A DNA stretch of 64,000 nt from Pseudoxanthomonas sp. PXM02 (GCF_014851805.1 NZ_JACVAK010000001.1:1426001-1490000), one strand, 5' to 3'; counted from the first letter of the stretch, positions 52,058 to 63,910 are shown. Notes: generated from the letters alone by a model not told the origin. Translations and numbers: made by a program.

Positions 52058-54067
52058 ATGGAAGCCTCCTGGTTCGACAACCTGCTGGCCTGGATCAGCG
52101 CACATCCCGTGGCCGCGGGCCTGGTGATCTTCGCGATCGCGTTCTGCGATGCGGTGATCATCCTGGGCGCGATCGTGCCGGCGCTGCCCCTGCTGTTCGC
52201 AGTCGGCGTGCTGATCGGGCTGGGCGAGATCTCCGGTCCCTACGCCGTCATCTGCGCCACGCTCGGCGCGCTGGTCGGCGATGCGACCAGCTACTGGGTC
52301 GGCCACCGCTGGGGCCAGCAACTGCGCACCGTGTGGCCGTTCCGCAAGTACCCGCAACTGCTGGACCGCGGCGAGCTGCTGTTCCGCCGCAACGCATGGA
52401 AGAGCATCTTCATCGCGCGCTTCGTAGGCCCTATCCGCCCGTTCGTGCCCGCGGTCGCGGGCATTTCGCGCATGCCGATGCGGCGGTACCTGGTCGCCAG
52501 CGGTGCGGCCTGCGTGGCGTGGGCCGCCGCGTTCCTGCTACCGGGCTGGGTGCTGGGGCATGCCTACGACGCCGTTGCGGCGGTCGCCGGCCGGCTGGCG
52601 CTGGTGCTCGGCCTCATGGTGGTGGTGCTGGCCGTGGCGTGGGCGCTGGTGCTGTACACCTACCGCTGGTTTGCCGCGCATGCGGACGCGCTGCTGGCGC
52701 GGGCACTGGCGTGGTCGCATGCGCACCCCGTGCTTGGTCGCTACACGGCCGCGGTGTTCGAACCCACGCGGCGCGAGTCGGTGCCGCTGGCACTGCTGGC
52801 GATCCTGCTGCTGGCCATCGTGTGGGTCTGGTTCGCCTTCCTGGTCATCGTGATCGGCCACGGTGAGCCGCTGGCGGCCGACCTGTGGGTCTACGAACTG
52901 ATGCGCGCGCTGCGCAACCCGCTGGCGGACTACCCGCTCGCGGCGATCGCGTCGCTCGGCGACGAACAGGTGCTGGCCCCGGCATCGCTGCTGGTGCTCG
53001 GTTACCTGTGCTGGCGCAAGCGCTGGATGGCGGCCGGGCACTGGCTGGCGGCGCTGGCGTTCGGTCTCGCCCTGACCGCATGGCTGGGTGCATCGGTCGA
53101 CATTCCGAAGCCGCCCAGCGTCAGCAGCGGCTTCGGCTTCCCGTCCATCGCGGTGACGATGTCGACGATCACCTTCGGCTTCTTCGCCGTGCTGATCGCG
53201 CGCGAACTGCCGGGCCGCACGCGGGTGTGGCCCTATCTGGTGTCAGGCCTGGTGGTGGCGCTGATCGGCTTCGCCCGCATCTACCTGGGCGCCCACTGGC
53301 TGAGCGACATCATCGGCGGCATGTTGTTCGGCCTGGTGTGGCTGCTGGTGCTGGGCATCGCCTACCGGCGCCGCATGGTGCGCTCGTTCTGGATCAAGCC
53401 GATCGCCTGGCTGTTCTATGGCAGCTTCGTGCTGGCCGGCCTGTGGCACGCGCCGCGCAACGTCGAGCACATGCTGGCGCAGTTCCAGGCGCCGGTGATC
53501 GAGGGCCGCGTCGCGCTGCAGGACTGGTGGAACGAGGGCTGGCAGTCATTGCCCGCGCGCCGCAACGAATTCGATGACGAACAGCGCTGGCCGCTCGACG
53601 TGCAGGTCGCCGGCCCGCTGGCGCCGCTGAAGGCAACGCTGACTGCCGCTGGCTGGCGCGAGCAGCCGCAGGCGGGGTGGCAGGACGCATTGAACCTACT
53701 GGACAGCGACCTGTCCGACGACGAACAGCCCGTGCTGCCCGCCACGCTGGATACGCGTGCCGAGAGCCTGCTGATGGTGCGCCAGGGCGACCAGCCCGGC
53801 GAGGTCTACGTGCTGCGTCTGTGGCCGGCCGATACGCGCCTGCAACCCGGCGACGTGCCGCTATGGATCGGCAGCGCGCAGGTATTGCAGCAGCAGCGCG
53901 CGTTCAACCTGGTGCGCCTGTGGCGGCCGCTGCGCGAAGCACGGACCGCGCTGGATGCGGTGACGAAGGCCACCTCGGACCTCGATCATGCGATCGCGCC
54001 GCACCCGGATTCCGGGCTGCCGGTGCTGCGCCTGCGTACGGACGGCGAACAGGTTCCACCTCCCTGA
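52058..54067 (+). CDS. DedA-PAP2-LssY fusion membrane protein
   Basis: A 669-residue inner-membrane protein. Residues 1-210 are a DedA (SNARE-associated, lipid scramblase-type) domain with FVGPIRPFVPAVAGISRMP. About 230-445 is a PAP2 phosphatase-like domain: the third motif RIYLGAHWLSDIIGG is intact, but the PSGH motif reads FPSIAV, lacking its catalytic His, and the first motif is also weak. The C-terminal 200 residues are LssY-like. The fusion is known in several proteobacteria; phosphatase activity is doubtful in this copy. It may work in undecaprenyl or phospholipid flipping. Confidence 0.9.
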   Translation: MEASWFDNLLAWISAHPVAAGLVIFAIAFCDAVIILGAIVPALPLLFAVGVLIGLGEISGPYAVICATLGALVGDATSYWVGHRWGQQLRTVWPFRKYPQLLDRGELLFRRNAWKSIFIARFVGPIRPFVPAVAGISRMPMRRYLVASGAACVAWAAAFLLPGWVLGHAYDAVAAVAGRLALVLGLMVVVLAVAWALVLYTYRWFAAHADALLARALAWSHAHPVLGRYTAAVFEPTRRESVPLALLAILLLAIVWVWFAFLVIVIGHGEPLAADLWVYELMRALRNPLADYPLAAIASLGDEQVLAPASLLVLGYLCWRKRWMAAGHWLAALAFGLALTAWLGASVDIPKPPSVSSGFGFPSIAVTMSTITFGFFAVLIARELPGRTRVWPYLVSGLVVALIGFARIYLGAHWLSDIIGGMLFGLVWLLVLGIAYRRRMVRSFWIKPIAWLFYGSFVLAGLWHAPRNVEHMLAQFQAPVIEGRVALQDWWNEGWQSLPARRNEFDDEQRWPLDVQVAGPLAPLKATLTAAGWREQPQAGWQDALNLLDSDLSDDEQPVLPATLDTRAESLLMVRQGDQPGEVYVLRLWPADTRLQPGDVPLWIGSAQVLQQQRAFNLVRLWRPLREARTALDAVTKATSDLDHAIAPHPDSGLPVLRLRTDGEQVPPP

Positions 54068-54082
54068 ACCTTCCGAAGCGAA

Positions 54083-54161
54083 CGTAGAGCGGGGCTTGCT
54101 CCGCTTGCCTGTGCGAGCGATCGGCCGAGTCCGTCCGCGGAGCCGGGCAAGCCCGGCTCTA
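54083..54161. repeat. Inverted repeat, GTAGAGC...GGCTCTAC type
   Basis: An arm beginning GTAGAGCGGGGCTTGCTCCGC (54083-54103) pairs imperfectly with GGAGCCGGGCAAGCCCGGC and CTCTAC (54138-54161). Placed between two convergent genes (DedA-PAP2 and the Lon-N protein), it may help end both transcripts. Confidence 0.8.
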
Positions 54162-54172
54162 CGGCCGTGGCG

Positions 54173-54748
54173 TCAGTCGATCCACTCCAGCAGGCGCTGC
54201 AGGCGGGCGTTCACGTCGTCCTCCTGCAGCAGCGACACGCGCTGTTCCGGGGTGATGGGGAGCACCTGCGCCAGCCGCCAGCCCACCCAGCCTGCGTGTT
54301 CGAAGACACGCGCAGGCAGCTTGCTCACGTCTGTGCCCACCTTCTCCATCATGGTCTGCAGCAACGTGCCGAGCAGCGCGTGCTCGGGAAGGATTTCGAA
54401 GTCTTCGTCCTTGCTCAGCCACTCCACGTCCGCCATCACCAGCCCGTTGTCGCGCACCCGTGTGCGCAGTACATGGAAGCGCCGGTGGCCGCGCACGCGC
54501 AGCGACAGCAGACCATCCTCGCCCATGTCGAAGTTCTCGATCAGCGCTTCGACGCCATAGGCTGCCGGCGTGGCCGGCGCACCGGCCTCGTTGCCTTCCA
54601 GAATCAGGCAGACGCCGAAGCCGCCACCGGACCGCCCGCAGTCGCGGACCAGGTCCAGGTAGCGGCGCTCGAAGATGCGCAGGTCCATCGCCGCACCGGG
54701 CAGCAACACCTTGTGCAGCGGGAACAGCGGCAGCGACTCGTGCGCCAT
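54173..54748 (-). CDS. Lon substrate-binding-domain protein
   Basis: A 191-residue stand-alone Lon N-terminal (LON-SB) domain: LPLFPLHKVLLPGAAMDLRIFE at the start, RYLDLVRDC, and DEDFEILPEHALLGTLLQTMM later. No protease domain. Stand-alone forms are common in gammaproteobacteria and their role is unclear. It follows mpl by 8 bp on the same strand. Confidence 0.92.
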   Translation of the reverse strand: MAHESLPLFPLHKVLLPGAAMDLRIFERRYLDLVRDCGRSGGGFGVCLILEGNEAGAPATPAAYGVEALIENFDMGEDGLLSLRVRGHRRFHVLRTRVRDNGLVMADVEWLSKDEDFEILPEHALLGTLLQTMMEKVGTDVSKLPARVFEHAGWVGWRLAQVLPITPEQRVSLLQEDDVNARLQRLLEWID

Positions 54749-54756
54749 GCCGGACC

Positions 54757-56115
54757 TCAGCCCTGAAGGGCCGCCAGGAAGCGGCGCGGTGCGCCGTCGA
54801 AGCCACCGTTCGACATGAACACCACGTGGTCACCTGGGCGCGCGAGCGTCTTCAGCGCAGCGATCAGCGCATCGGCATCCGGCACGGTGCGTGCGTCGCC
54901 CCGGATCGCGGCGACCACCTTGCCCGCATCCCACGCCAGTTCCGGACGATGCAGGAACACCACGCCGTCGGCGATGTCGAGCGAGGGCGCGAGCGCCTCG
55001 GCGTGCGCGCCGGAGCGCATCGAGTTGCTGCGCGGCTCCATCGCCACCAGGATGCGCGCCGCACCGACCCGCGCACGCAGGCCTTCCAGCGTGGTGTGGA
55101 TGGCGGTGGGATGATGGGCGAAATCGTCGTAGATGGTGATGCCGTCGTGCTGGCCGATCACTTCCAGTCGCCGCTTCACGCTGCGGAAGGCCCCCAGGGA
55201 CGACAGCACGGTGGCGACATCGACGCCGACCGCATGACAGGCGGCGAGCGCGGCGAGGCCGTTCAGCACGTTGTGGCGACCCAGCATCGGCCAGTTCACT
55301 TCGCCGATCTCGACACCGTTGTGGCGCACGGCGAACGCACTGCCGTCCTCGCGGATCAGGCGCGCGCTCCATTCCAGCGAGGCATCGAAGCCGAATCGCT
55401 CCACCGGCGTCCAGCACCCCATCGCCAGCACTTCGGCCAGCCGTGCATCCTCGCCATTGACGATCAGACGGCCGCGACGCGGCACGGTGCGCACCAGATG
55501 GTGGAACTGGCGCTGGATCGCGGCCACGTCCGGGAAGATGTCGGCGTGGTCGTATTCCAGGTTGTTGAGGATGGCGACCAGCGGGCGGTAGTGGACGAAC
55601 TTGCTGCGCTTGTCGAAGAACGCGGTGTCGTACTCGTCCGCCTCGACGACGAACTCGCGCCCGCCGCCGATGCGCGCGGACGCGCCGAAATCCTCGGCCA
55701 CGCCGCCGATCAGGAAACCGGGCGAGCGGCCTGCCGCATCCAGCAGGTACGTCAGGATGGTCGTGGTGGTGGTCTTGCCGTGCGTGCCGGCCACCGCGAG
55801 CGTGTCGCGACCCGGCAGCACGCGTTCGGACAGCCATTGCGCGCCGGAGATGTAGCGGCGCCCCTGGTCCAGCACGGCTTCCACTGCGGGATTGCCGCGC
55901 GACAGCGCGTTGCCGATGACGATATCGTCGCAGTCCGGTGCGATGTTCTGCGGCTGGTAGCCCTGCGCCAGTGCGATGCCCAGTTTTTCGAGCTGCGTCG
56001 ACATGGGCGGATAGATGGCCTGGTCGCTACCTTCGACCGTGTGGCCGAGTTCGCGTGCCAGCGCGGCGACGCCGCCCATGAACGTACCGGCGATGCCAAG
56101 AATGTGAATCTTCAA
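54757..56115 (-). CDS. mpl: UDP-N-acetylmuramate:tripeptide ligase
   Basis: A 452-residue Mur-ligase-family enzyme that recycles the cell-wall tripeptide L-Ala-gamma-D-Glu-meso-DAP by joining it to UDP-MurNAc. ATP loop GTHGKTTT is at 110-117; VVEADEYDTAFFDKRSKF and ILNNLEYDHADIF are the central domain marks that separate Mpl from MurC. Normal length. Coupled in tight array with the downstream Lon-N gene. Confidence 0.95.
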   Translation of the reverse strand: MKIHILGIAGTFMGGVAALARELGHTVEGSDQAIYPPMSTQLEKLGIALAQGYQPQNIAPDCDDIVIGNALSRGNPAVEAVLDQGRRYISGAQWLSERVLPGRDTLAVAGTHGKTTTTTILTYLLDAAGRSPGFLIGGVAEDFGASARIGGGREFVVEADEYDTAFFDKRSKFVHYRPLVAILNNLEYDHADIFPDVAAIQRQFHHLVRTVPRRGRLIVNGEDARLAEVLAMGCWTPVERFGFDASLEWSARLIREDGSAFAVRHNGVEIGEVNWPMLGRHNVLNGLAALAACHAVGVDVATVLSSLGAFRSVKRRLEVIGQHDGITIYDDFAHHPTAIHTTLEGLRARVGAARILVAMEPRSNSMRSGAHAEALAPSLDIADGVVFLHRPELAWDAGKVVAAIRGDARTVPDADALIAALKTLARPGDHVVFMSNGGFDGAPRRFLAALQG

Positions 56116-56191
56116 GACGGGACTTCCGTGGAAACTGCGCAGACTGTAGCGGAGCGCGCGCGGTTCGGCACGCCTCCGATCTGTGAGAGGT

Positions 56192-57901
56192 TCAGCGGGA
56201 GAAGCGCAGCGCCTGCAGGTCCATGCTGCCGCCTTCGCCCTTCACCACCAGCGTGTTGCGCCCTGGCGCCAGCAACAGCCCGCGGAAGCCGCGCGCGCGG
56301 TCGACCGCCTTCACCGGCATACCGTTGAGCAGCAGCGAGACACGTCCCTCGCCACGCCCGTCCAGCGCCAGGCGGTAGTTGCCGCCGGCGCCGGCATCGA
56401 ACGTGTATTTCAGCCATTCGCCGCGCTGCAAGCCAGCGACGTGCAGCTGGCCGTCCGCCCCCTTGCCGAGATCGACGCCGTCGTTGCGGTAGGTCATGGC
56501 GGGATTCCAGACCACCCGCTCGCCGCCGTCGGAGATGTGGTGGTTGGCCGGCGTCAGGTCGTGGTAAGCGACGCCGTTGCGGCCCATGTCGAAGTCGATG
56601 GCGGCGATCGTGCCGCCCGCCTCGCCGATCACGTGCGCCTTGAACGGCACCGACTGGTCCGAATGCGGCGCGCGGAACAGCGCATCGATCACGTCCGGAT
56701 GCTGCACGTTGTTCTCGTAGCGCACGTCCTCGCGGGCAAAGCGCATCAGGGCGGCTTCGGCCTCCTCCGCCGACGGCTTCGGGCCTTCGCCCTTCCAGTA
56801 GGCCAGCACCTGGCGGTAGCCGTCGTTGGGCATGACCTGCAGCGGGTTGTTGTAGCGGATCTTCTTCAGCGGCCACCACGCCCAGCCGATGCCCTCGCCT
56901 TCCACCAGCGCCACGGTGCGCGCGAACCAGTCGTTGGAGTTCTCGCCGGTCTCGCCCAGCCAAAGCGGCATGCGGTGCTTGTCGCGCAGGGCAAGCGAGT
57001 CCGCGATGCTTTCGCGCGTGGTGACGTTCCAGTACTTGTGGAAGCTGATCACCAGATTGTCGTCCCACGGGCCGTCGTCGAGCACGCCCCGGTAGTTGTT
57101 GCCCCAGCAGTTGCCCTCGATGACGATGATGTGGCGTTTGTCGACCTCGCGGATGGCGCGGGTGGTGCGCACCAGCAGGTCCTTCAGCGGCCCGTTGCCT
57201 TCCTCCTTGCAACCGTTGCTGTCGGCCTTGTCGGCGAAGCCCCAGTTCGGCTCGTTGATGATGTCGAAGGCGGCGATGTACGGCTCGTCCTTGTAGCGCT
57301 GCGCCAGCCTCTTCCACAGCGCGACCATCTTGTCCTGGTGGCGCCGGTCGTCCCACAGCGAAGGTTTCGTGGGGTCGCGATCGGCGATGTTGTTGTCGTT
57401 GCCTTGGCCGCCCGGCGCGGCATGCAGATCGAGGATCAGATAGAGATCGTTCGCCTTCGCCCAGGCCAGCAGCTCGTCGGTGCGGCGGAAGCCCTCCTCC
57501 ACCCAGGTTTGCCGGCCGGCGACAGGCTCCTGTTCCACCGGCAGCGTGTACAGCGCGTAGTGCATCGGCAGGCGTACCGAGTTGAAACCCCAGCGCCCCA
57601 TCGCGTCGATGTCGGCCTTGGTGGTGTGGTTGTCGCGCCAGGCCTGGTAGAACGCGTCGGCTTTCTCCGGTCCGATCAGTTCGGCGATGCGCGCATGGAT
57701 GCTGCGCTGCGTGCCCACGCCGTCAATGTCCAGCATGTAGCCTTCCTGCAGCATCCAGCCGCCCAGGCCCATGCCGCGCAGGATCACCGGCTTGCCGCTG
57801 GCATCGACGATCTGCGTGCCCTGCGTGCGCAGGAAGTCCTTGGCCTGCACGATGGGCGATGCGGCAAGGCAGGCAAGCAGCAGGCAGGCGATGCGCTTCA
57901 T
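56192..57901 (-). CDS. Secreted GH5 glycoside hydrolase with C-terminal carbohydrate-binding module
   Basis: A 569-residue secreted protein. Signal peptide IACLLLACLAASPIVQAK. GH5 catalytic domain (about 35-400) has RLPMHYALY, FDIINEPNWGF with the acid/base Glu (about 217), and WLGETGENSNDWF with the nucleophile Glu (about 319). A C-terminal beta-rich module (about 425-569, with WLKYTFDAGAGGNYRLALDG and NTLVVKGEGGSMDLQALRF) looks like CBM6/CBM35. Likely a beta-glucanase or mannanase; exact substrate unset. Start ATG 57901 gives the best signal sequence. Confidence 0.9.
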   Translation of the reverse strand: MKRIACLLLACLAASPIVQAKDFLRTQGTQIVDASGKPVILRGMGLGGWMLQEGYMLDIDGVGTQRSIHARIAELIGPEKADAFYQAWRDNHTTKADIDAMGRWGFNSVRLPMHYALYTLPVEQEPVAGRQTWVEEGFRRTDELLAWAKANDLYLILDLHAAPGGQGNDNNIADRDPTKPSLWDDRRHQDKMVALWKRLAQRYKDEPYIAAFDIINEPNWGFADKADSNGCKEEGNGPLKDLLVRTTRAIREVDKRHIIVIEGNCWGNNYRGVLDDGPWDDNLVISFHKYWNVTTRESIADSLALRDKHRMPLWLGETGENSNDWFARTVALVEGEGIGWAWWPLKKIRYNNPLQVMPNDGYRQVLAYWKGEGPKPSAEEAEAALMRFAREDVRYENNVQHPDVIDALFRAPHSDQSVPFKAHVIGEAGGTIAAIDFDMGRNGVAYHDLTPANHHISDGGERVVWNPAMTYRNDGVDLGKGADGQLHVAGLQRGEWLKYTFDAGAGGNYRLALDGRGEGRVSLLLNGMPVKAVDRARGFRGLLLAPGRNTLVVKGEGGSMDLQALRFSR

Positions 57902-57987
57902 CGACGACTCCGGGCGATCCCTCGGGACCCGGACCATATCAGCCGCAACGTCGTCCCAGCGCAGCCCGCCATCACACCCCCGGAAAG

Positions 57988-58015
57988 CAGAAGCCCCGCA
58001 TGGGCGGGGCTTCTG
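57988..58015. terminator. Intrinsic terminator between adk and the GH5 gene
   Basis: Perfect 12-bp stem CAGAAGCCCCGC-ATGG-GCGGGGCTTCTG, 27 bp past the adk stop. The run after it is CTTTCC, a weak T-tract. Confidence 0.75.
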
Positions 58016-58042
58016 AGGGTCATGCGCAGTGCGGAACGGGCG

Positions 58043-58621
58043 TCAGCCCACTTCCTTCGCCGGCGCCAGCGCCTCGGTGATGCGGGTGAATACCTCGTCC
58101 AGCGAGCCGACGCCATCGACGACGGTCAGTTCGCCCTGCTGGCGGTAGAAGTCGATGACTGGCGCGGTCTGGTCGGTGTAGACCTGCAGGCGCTTGCGCA
58201 CGGATTCCGGATTGTCGTCGGCGCGGCCTTCGGCCTTGGCACGACCGGCGATACGCTCGACCAGCAGCTCGGTCGGCACTTCCAGCTGTACGGCGAAATC
58301 GAACTTCTGCCCCAGCTTGGCGAGCAACTGGCCCAACGCGGCCGCCTGCACCAGGTTGCGCGGGTAGCCGTCGAGGATGAAGCCGGCCTTGGTGTCGTCG
58401 CGGGAGAAACGGTCTTCCAGCATGCCCAGCAGGATGTCGTCGCTGACCAGCTCGCCGCGCGCCATCACTTCCTTCGCCTGCAGGCCCAGCGGGCTGCCGG
58501 CGGCGACTTCGGCGCGCAGCAGGTCGCCGGTGGAGATGTGCGGTACCTGCAGGTAGTCCTTCAGGCGCGCTGCCTGAGTGCCCTTGCCCGACCCGGGTGG
58601 GCCCAGTAGAACCAATCGCAT
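58043..58621 (-). CDS. adk: Adenylate kinase, short form
   Basis: A 192-residue adenylate kinase balancing ATP, ADP and AMP. P-loop GPPGSGKGTQ at 7-16; DGYPRN in the core. The LID is the short type (GRADDNPESVRKRL), lacking the 25-residue insertion of the E. coli enzyme. Start ATG 58621 is fixed by the invariant MRLVLLGPPGSGKG start. Divergent from pfp with 122 bp between. Confidence 0.96.
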   Translation of the reverse strand: MRLVLLGPPGSGKGTQAARLKDYLQVPHISTGDLLRAEVAAGSPLGLQAKEVMARGELVSDDILLGMLEDRFSRDDTKAGFILDGYPRNLVQAAALGQLLAKLGQKFDFAVQLEVPTELLVERIAGRAKAEGRADDNPESVRKRLQVYTDQTAPVIDFYRQQGELTVVDGVGSLDEVFTRITEALAPAKEVG

Positions 58622-58743
58622 GCTGTAACTCTCCCGAACTAGAATCCTGCGGGCGGTGCATGGCGCCAGGCGCCAGGCGCCGCGCTGCATCGCGTCATCT
58701 GTGTGAAGCTTACCGCATCCCGGCAACCCGGAACGAACCCCAC

Positions 58744-60000
58744 ATGGCTACTGGCACCCTACTTTATGCGCAGTCCGGCGGCGTCACCGCCGTCATCAAC
58801 GCCTCCGCCTCGGCGGTCATCACCGAAGCCCGCGCCCGCAAAATCAAGGTCTTGGCGGCGCGCAACGGCATCCTCGGCGCCCTGCGCGAGGAGCTGATCG
58901 ACACCAGCAAGGAGTCGGCGGCGGCCATCCGCGCCCTCGCCCACACGCCCGGCGGCGCCTTCGGCAGCTGCCGGGTGAAGCTGAAATCGCTGGAAGCCGA
59001 CCGCGCCAAGTACGAGCGCCTGCTGGCGGTGCTGAAGGCGCACGACGTGCGCTACTTCCTCTACAACGGCGGCAACGATTCGGCCGATACGGCGTGGAAG
59101 GTCTCGCAGTTGGCGCGGGCCTTCGACTACCCGCTGACCTGCATCGGTGTCCCGAAGACGGTCGACAACGACCTCGCCGTCACCGACACCTGCCCGGGCT
59201 TCGGTTCGGCCGCCAAGTACACCGCCGTGTCGGTGCGCGAAGCCGCGCTGGATGTCGCCGCGATGGCCGAGACCTCGACCAAGGTATTCGTCTACGAAGC
59301 CATGGGCCGGCATGCCGGCTGGCTGGCGGCCGCGGCCGGCCTGGCCGGGCAGACGCGCGATGAGGCGCCGCACCTGATCCTGTTCCCCGAGCGTCCGTAC
59401 GACGAAGCCGACTTCCTCGCCCAGGTGAAGAAGACCGTCGATCGCGTGGGCTGGTGCGTGGTGGTGGCCAGCGAAGGCATCCAGTACGCCGATGGCCGCT
59501 TCGTGGCCGATGCCGGCGGCGGCAAGGATTCGTTCGGCCATACGCAACTCGGTGGCGTGGCGTCCTATCTGGCCGGGCGCGTCAAGGACCAGCTCGGCAT
59601 GAAGGTGCACTGGACCCTGCCCGACTACCTGCAGCGTTCGGCACGCCACATCGCCTCGAAGACCGACTGGGAACAGGCGCAGGCGGTCGGCAAGGCTGCC
59701 GTGCAGTACGCGCTGAAGGGACAGAACGCGGTGATGCCGGTGATCGTGCGCACCTCCGATGCGCCGTTCCGCTGGAAGATCGAAGCCGCACCGCTGTCGA
59801 AGGTCGCCAACCACGAGAAGAAATTCCCACCCGCCTTTATCCGTAAAGATGGTTACGGCATCACGGACAAGGCGCGCACCTACCTGCAGCCACTGATCCG
59901 CGGCGAAGCCTATCCGCCGTACGGCACGGATGGCCTGCCCAAATACGTGGCGCTGAAGAACGTGGCGGTGAAGAAGAAGCTACCTGCGTGGGAAGGCTGA
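58744..60000 (+). CDS. pfp: 6-phosphofructokinase, PPi-dependent type
   Basis: A 418-residue phosphofructokinase. The nucleotide signature is GGND at 109-112: Asp112 stands at the position where ATP-type enzymes have Gly, a known mark of pyrophosphate use. PKTVDND at 137-143 is the PPi-type active-site form. The reaction interconverts fructose 6-phosphate and fructose 1,6-bisphosphate with PPi/Pi and is reversible. Upstream of DUF488 (7-bp gap). A membrane pyrophosphatase lies 1.4 kb downstream, which suits a PPi-based energy economy. Confidence 0.93.
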   Translation: MATGTLLYAQSGGVTAVINASASAVITEARARKIKVLAARNGILGALREELIDTSKESAAAIRALAHTPGGAFGSCRVKLKSLEADRAKYERLLAVLKAHDVRYFLYNGGNDSADTAWKVSQLARAFDYPLTCIGVPKTVDNDLAVTDTCPGFGSAAKYTAVSVREAALDVAAMAETSTKVFVYEAMGRHAGWLAAAAGLAGQTRDEAPHLILFPERPYDEADFLAQVKKTVDRVGWCVVVASEGIQYADGRFVADAGGGKDSFGHTQLGGVASYLAGRVKDQLGMKVHWTLPDYLQRSARHIASKTDWEQAQAVGKAAVQYALKGQNAVMPVIVRTSDAPFRWKIEAAPLSKVANHEKKFPPAFIRKDGYGITDKARTYLQPLIRGEAYPPYGTDGLPKYVALKNVAVKKKLPAWEG

Positions 60001-60007
60001 CGGACGG

Positions 60008-60400
60008 ATGTCCGTCCGCATCGTCCGTCTCGGCAGTCCGCGCGCGAAAGACGAAGGCCTGCGCATCGGCACGGTGCGCCGGCCACCGCGTGGCGTGCCC
60101 AAGTCCGAGTTCGCGGCACAGGACTGGTACGACGTCTGGTACCCCAACCTCGCGCCCAGTGCCGAGTTGGTGAAGGAAGCGCAGGACGCGACCACGCCCA
60201 AGTCGTGGGCCGCCTTCGTGAAGAAATACCGCACCGAGATGGCGACGCCCGACAATGCGCGCACGCTGGACCTGCTCGCCGCGCTGTCGCACGGCAGCGA
60301 TTTCTCTGTCGGCTGCTATTGCGAGGATGAAGCGCACTGCCATCGCTCGGTCTTGCGCGACCTGCTTGCCGAGCGCGGCGCCCGCCTCAAGGCAGGGTGA
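60008..60400 (+). CDS. DUF488 family protein
   Basis: A 130-residue DUF488 protein: RIVRLGSPRAKDEGLRIGT start, WYDVWYPNLAPS, and the Cys-rich end VGCYCEDEAHCHRSVLRDLL with a Cys/His cluster typical of the family. Function unknown. It starts 7 bp after pfp and is probably cotranscribed. Confidence 0.88.
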   Translation: MSVRIVRLGSPRAKDEGLRIGTVRRPPRGVPKSEFAAQDWYDVWYPNLAPSAELVKEAQDATTPKSWAAFVKKYRTEMATPDNARTLDLLAALSHGSDFSVGCYCEDEAHCHRSVLRDLLAERGARLKAG

Positions 60401-60469
60401 CCTCAGGCACCGTTGCGGCGTGCACGGCGGTGCTAGCGTGGCATTCGTCGCCACAACGGGATCCACCCC

Positions 60470-60598
60470 ATGTTCCGAAAACTGGTAATCGGCGTGCTCG
60501 CCATCGCCATCGGACTCGCGGTAGCCGGCGCCGGCTATCGCTTCGGGCAATACCTGTCGCACAAGGACGCGGCGCCGACCGCGGGCACCAAGGCCTGA
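60470..60598 (+). CDS. 42-residue small membrane protein
   Basis: A short reading frame ATG 60470 to TGA 60598: MFRKLVIGVLAIAIGLAVAG then AGYRFGQYLSHKDAAPTAGT and KA. One membrane helix after a basic start, with small-residue (Gly/Ala) spacing, and a soluble tail. It lies between DUF488 and the convergent exported gene; coding is likely because the hydropathy and codon use suit a real peptide. Function unknown. Confidence 0.55.
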   Translation: MFRKLVIGVLAIAIGLAVAGAGYRFGQYLSHKDAAPTAGTKA

Positions 60599-60649
60599 GC
60601 GATCTTCCTCTCGACTAGCGTGGGGCGATAGACGATCGCCGGCCGGTTC

Positions 60650-61171
60650 CTAGCGACAGGCTTTGCCTTCCACATCCAGCTTCGCCGCGAACAGCGTCAG
60701 TGACGGCGCCTGCGCCGCAGTACCGGCCTGCTGCTTCGCGTCCTGCAGGTAGATGCGCGACTGTCCCTGGCCATCGAGCGGCGGCGGTGTCGCGCTGCCG
60801 GGCTTGCGCCACACGCGTACGACCGCCTGCTGCGACGGACACGCGGCATTCGGCACGCGGATCACGTCGTTGAGTTTCCAGCCCGCGGCAACGGACGGCT
60901 TCGCCTTGTCGAAGTCGACGAAGCGCGCCCGCGGCTGGCATTGCGGACTGGTGCGCACGGGTGCGTAGCGATAGGGCTGCGCCGCGTCGCCGGTGAACGC
61001 ACCTTCCAGACGCGCGCACGCCTCGGGAATCTGCCGCAGGCTGTGCACCGCACCGACGGCCTGCGGCGTACCGGCTGGACGCTGGATCTCCGGCGCAGGC
61101 TCGGCTGCGCGCAGCGGCGACACCGCCAGCAAGCACGCGGCGAGCAAGGGAAGTGCGACGGTCTGGCGCAT
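60650..61171 (-). CDS. Exported hypothetical protein
   Basis: A 173-residue protein with a signal peptide ([20 protein letters not shown]). It contains [20 protein letters not shown] and [17 protein letters not shown], with a few Cys that may pair. A weakly known xanthomonad exported family; no assigned function. Convergent with the small membrane gene and divergent from hppA, with 260 bp between starts. Confidence 0.8.
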   Translation of the reverse strand: MRQTVALPLLAACLLAVSPLRAAEPAPEIQRPAGTPQAVGAVHSLRQIPEACARLEGAFTGDAAQPYRYAPVRTSPQCQPRARFVDFDKAKPSVAAGWKLNDVIRVPNAACPSQQAVVRVWRKPGSATPPPLDGQGQSRIYLQDAKQQAGTAAQAPSLTLFAAKLDVEGKACR

Positions 61172-61431
61172 GGCAACTCCTTGAAACGGATGCGGAAACA
61201 GGATCAGGGCCGCAAGGCTGGCACGGAAAGCCTGAACCGGCCCGTCACCGCTGGCGGCGCGCAGCGCATCCGGTCATACTCGGGCCAGCTCCAGGGATGT
61301 CTGAACAAGGGTTTCGTGCTGCAGTCCATCGCAGCGGTCGAGTGCGCTCAATCGTTCAACAGGCTCCACCGGGATTGGGTTGCGTGTTCATGCGTTTCGC
61401 TGGACGACATCCATCTACCTTGGGAGGGGTC

Positions 61432-63855
<2,424 letters not shown>

Positions 63856-63877
63856 CGCGTCGCACGATGCGGAACGA

Positions 63878-63910
63878 CGAAGGGCGGCCCATGGGCCGCC
63901 CTTCTTTCTT
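63878..63910 (+). terminator. Intrinsic terminator of hppA
   Basis: Perfect palindrome GAAGGGCGGCCCATGGGCCG with its completing CCCTTC, then a T-rich tail CTTTCTT. It lies between hppA and the convergent gene at the window end. Confidence 0.9.

Noticed and set aside
56183-58609. An 808-codon plus-strand frame over the GH5 and adk genes
   Set aside because: Antisense to two well-supported genes and spans their terminator.
58597-58743. N-terminal extension of pfp
   Set aside because: The added part overlaps adk on the other strand and the protein motif starts at MATGTLLYAQSGG.
61153-61431. N-terminal extension of hppA (frame open from 61153)
   Set aside because: The 93 extra residues have no membrane or family look, and GGGAGGGG stands right before the ATG at 61432.
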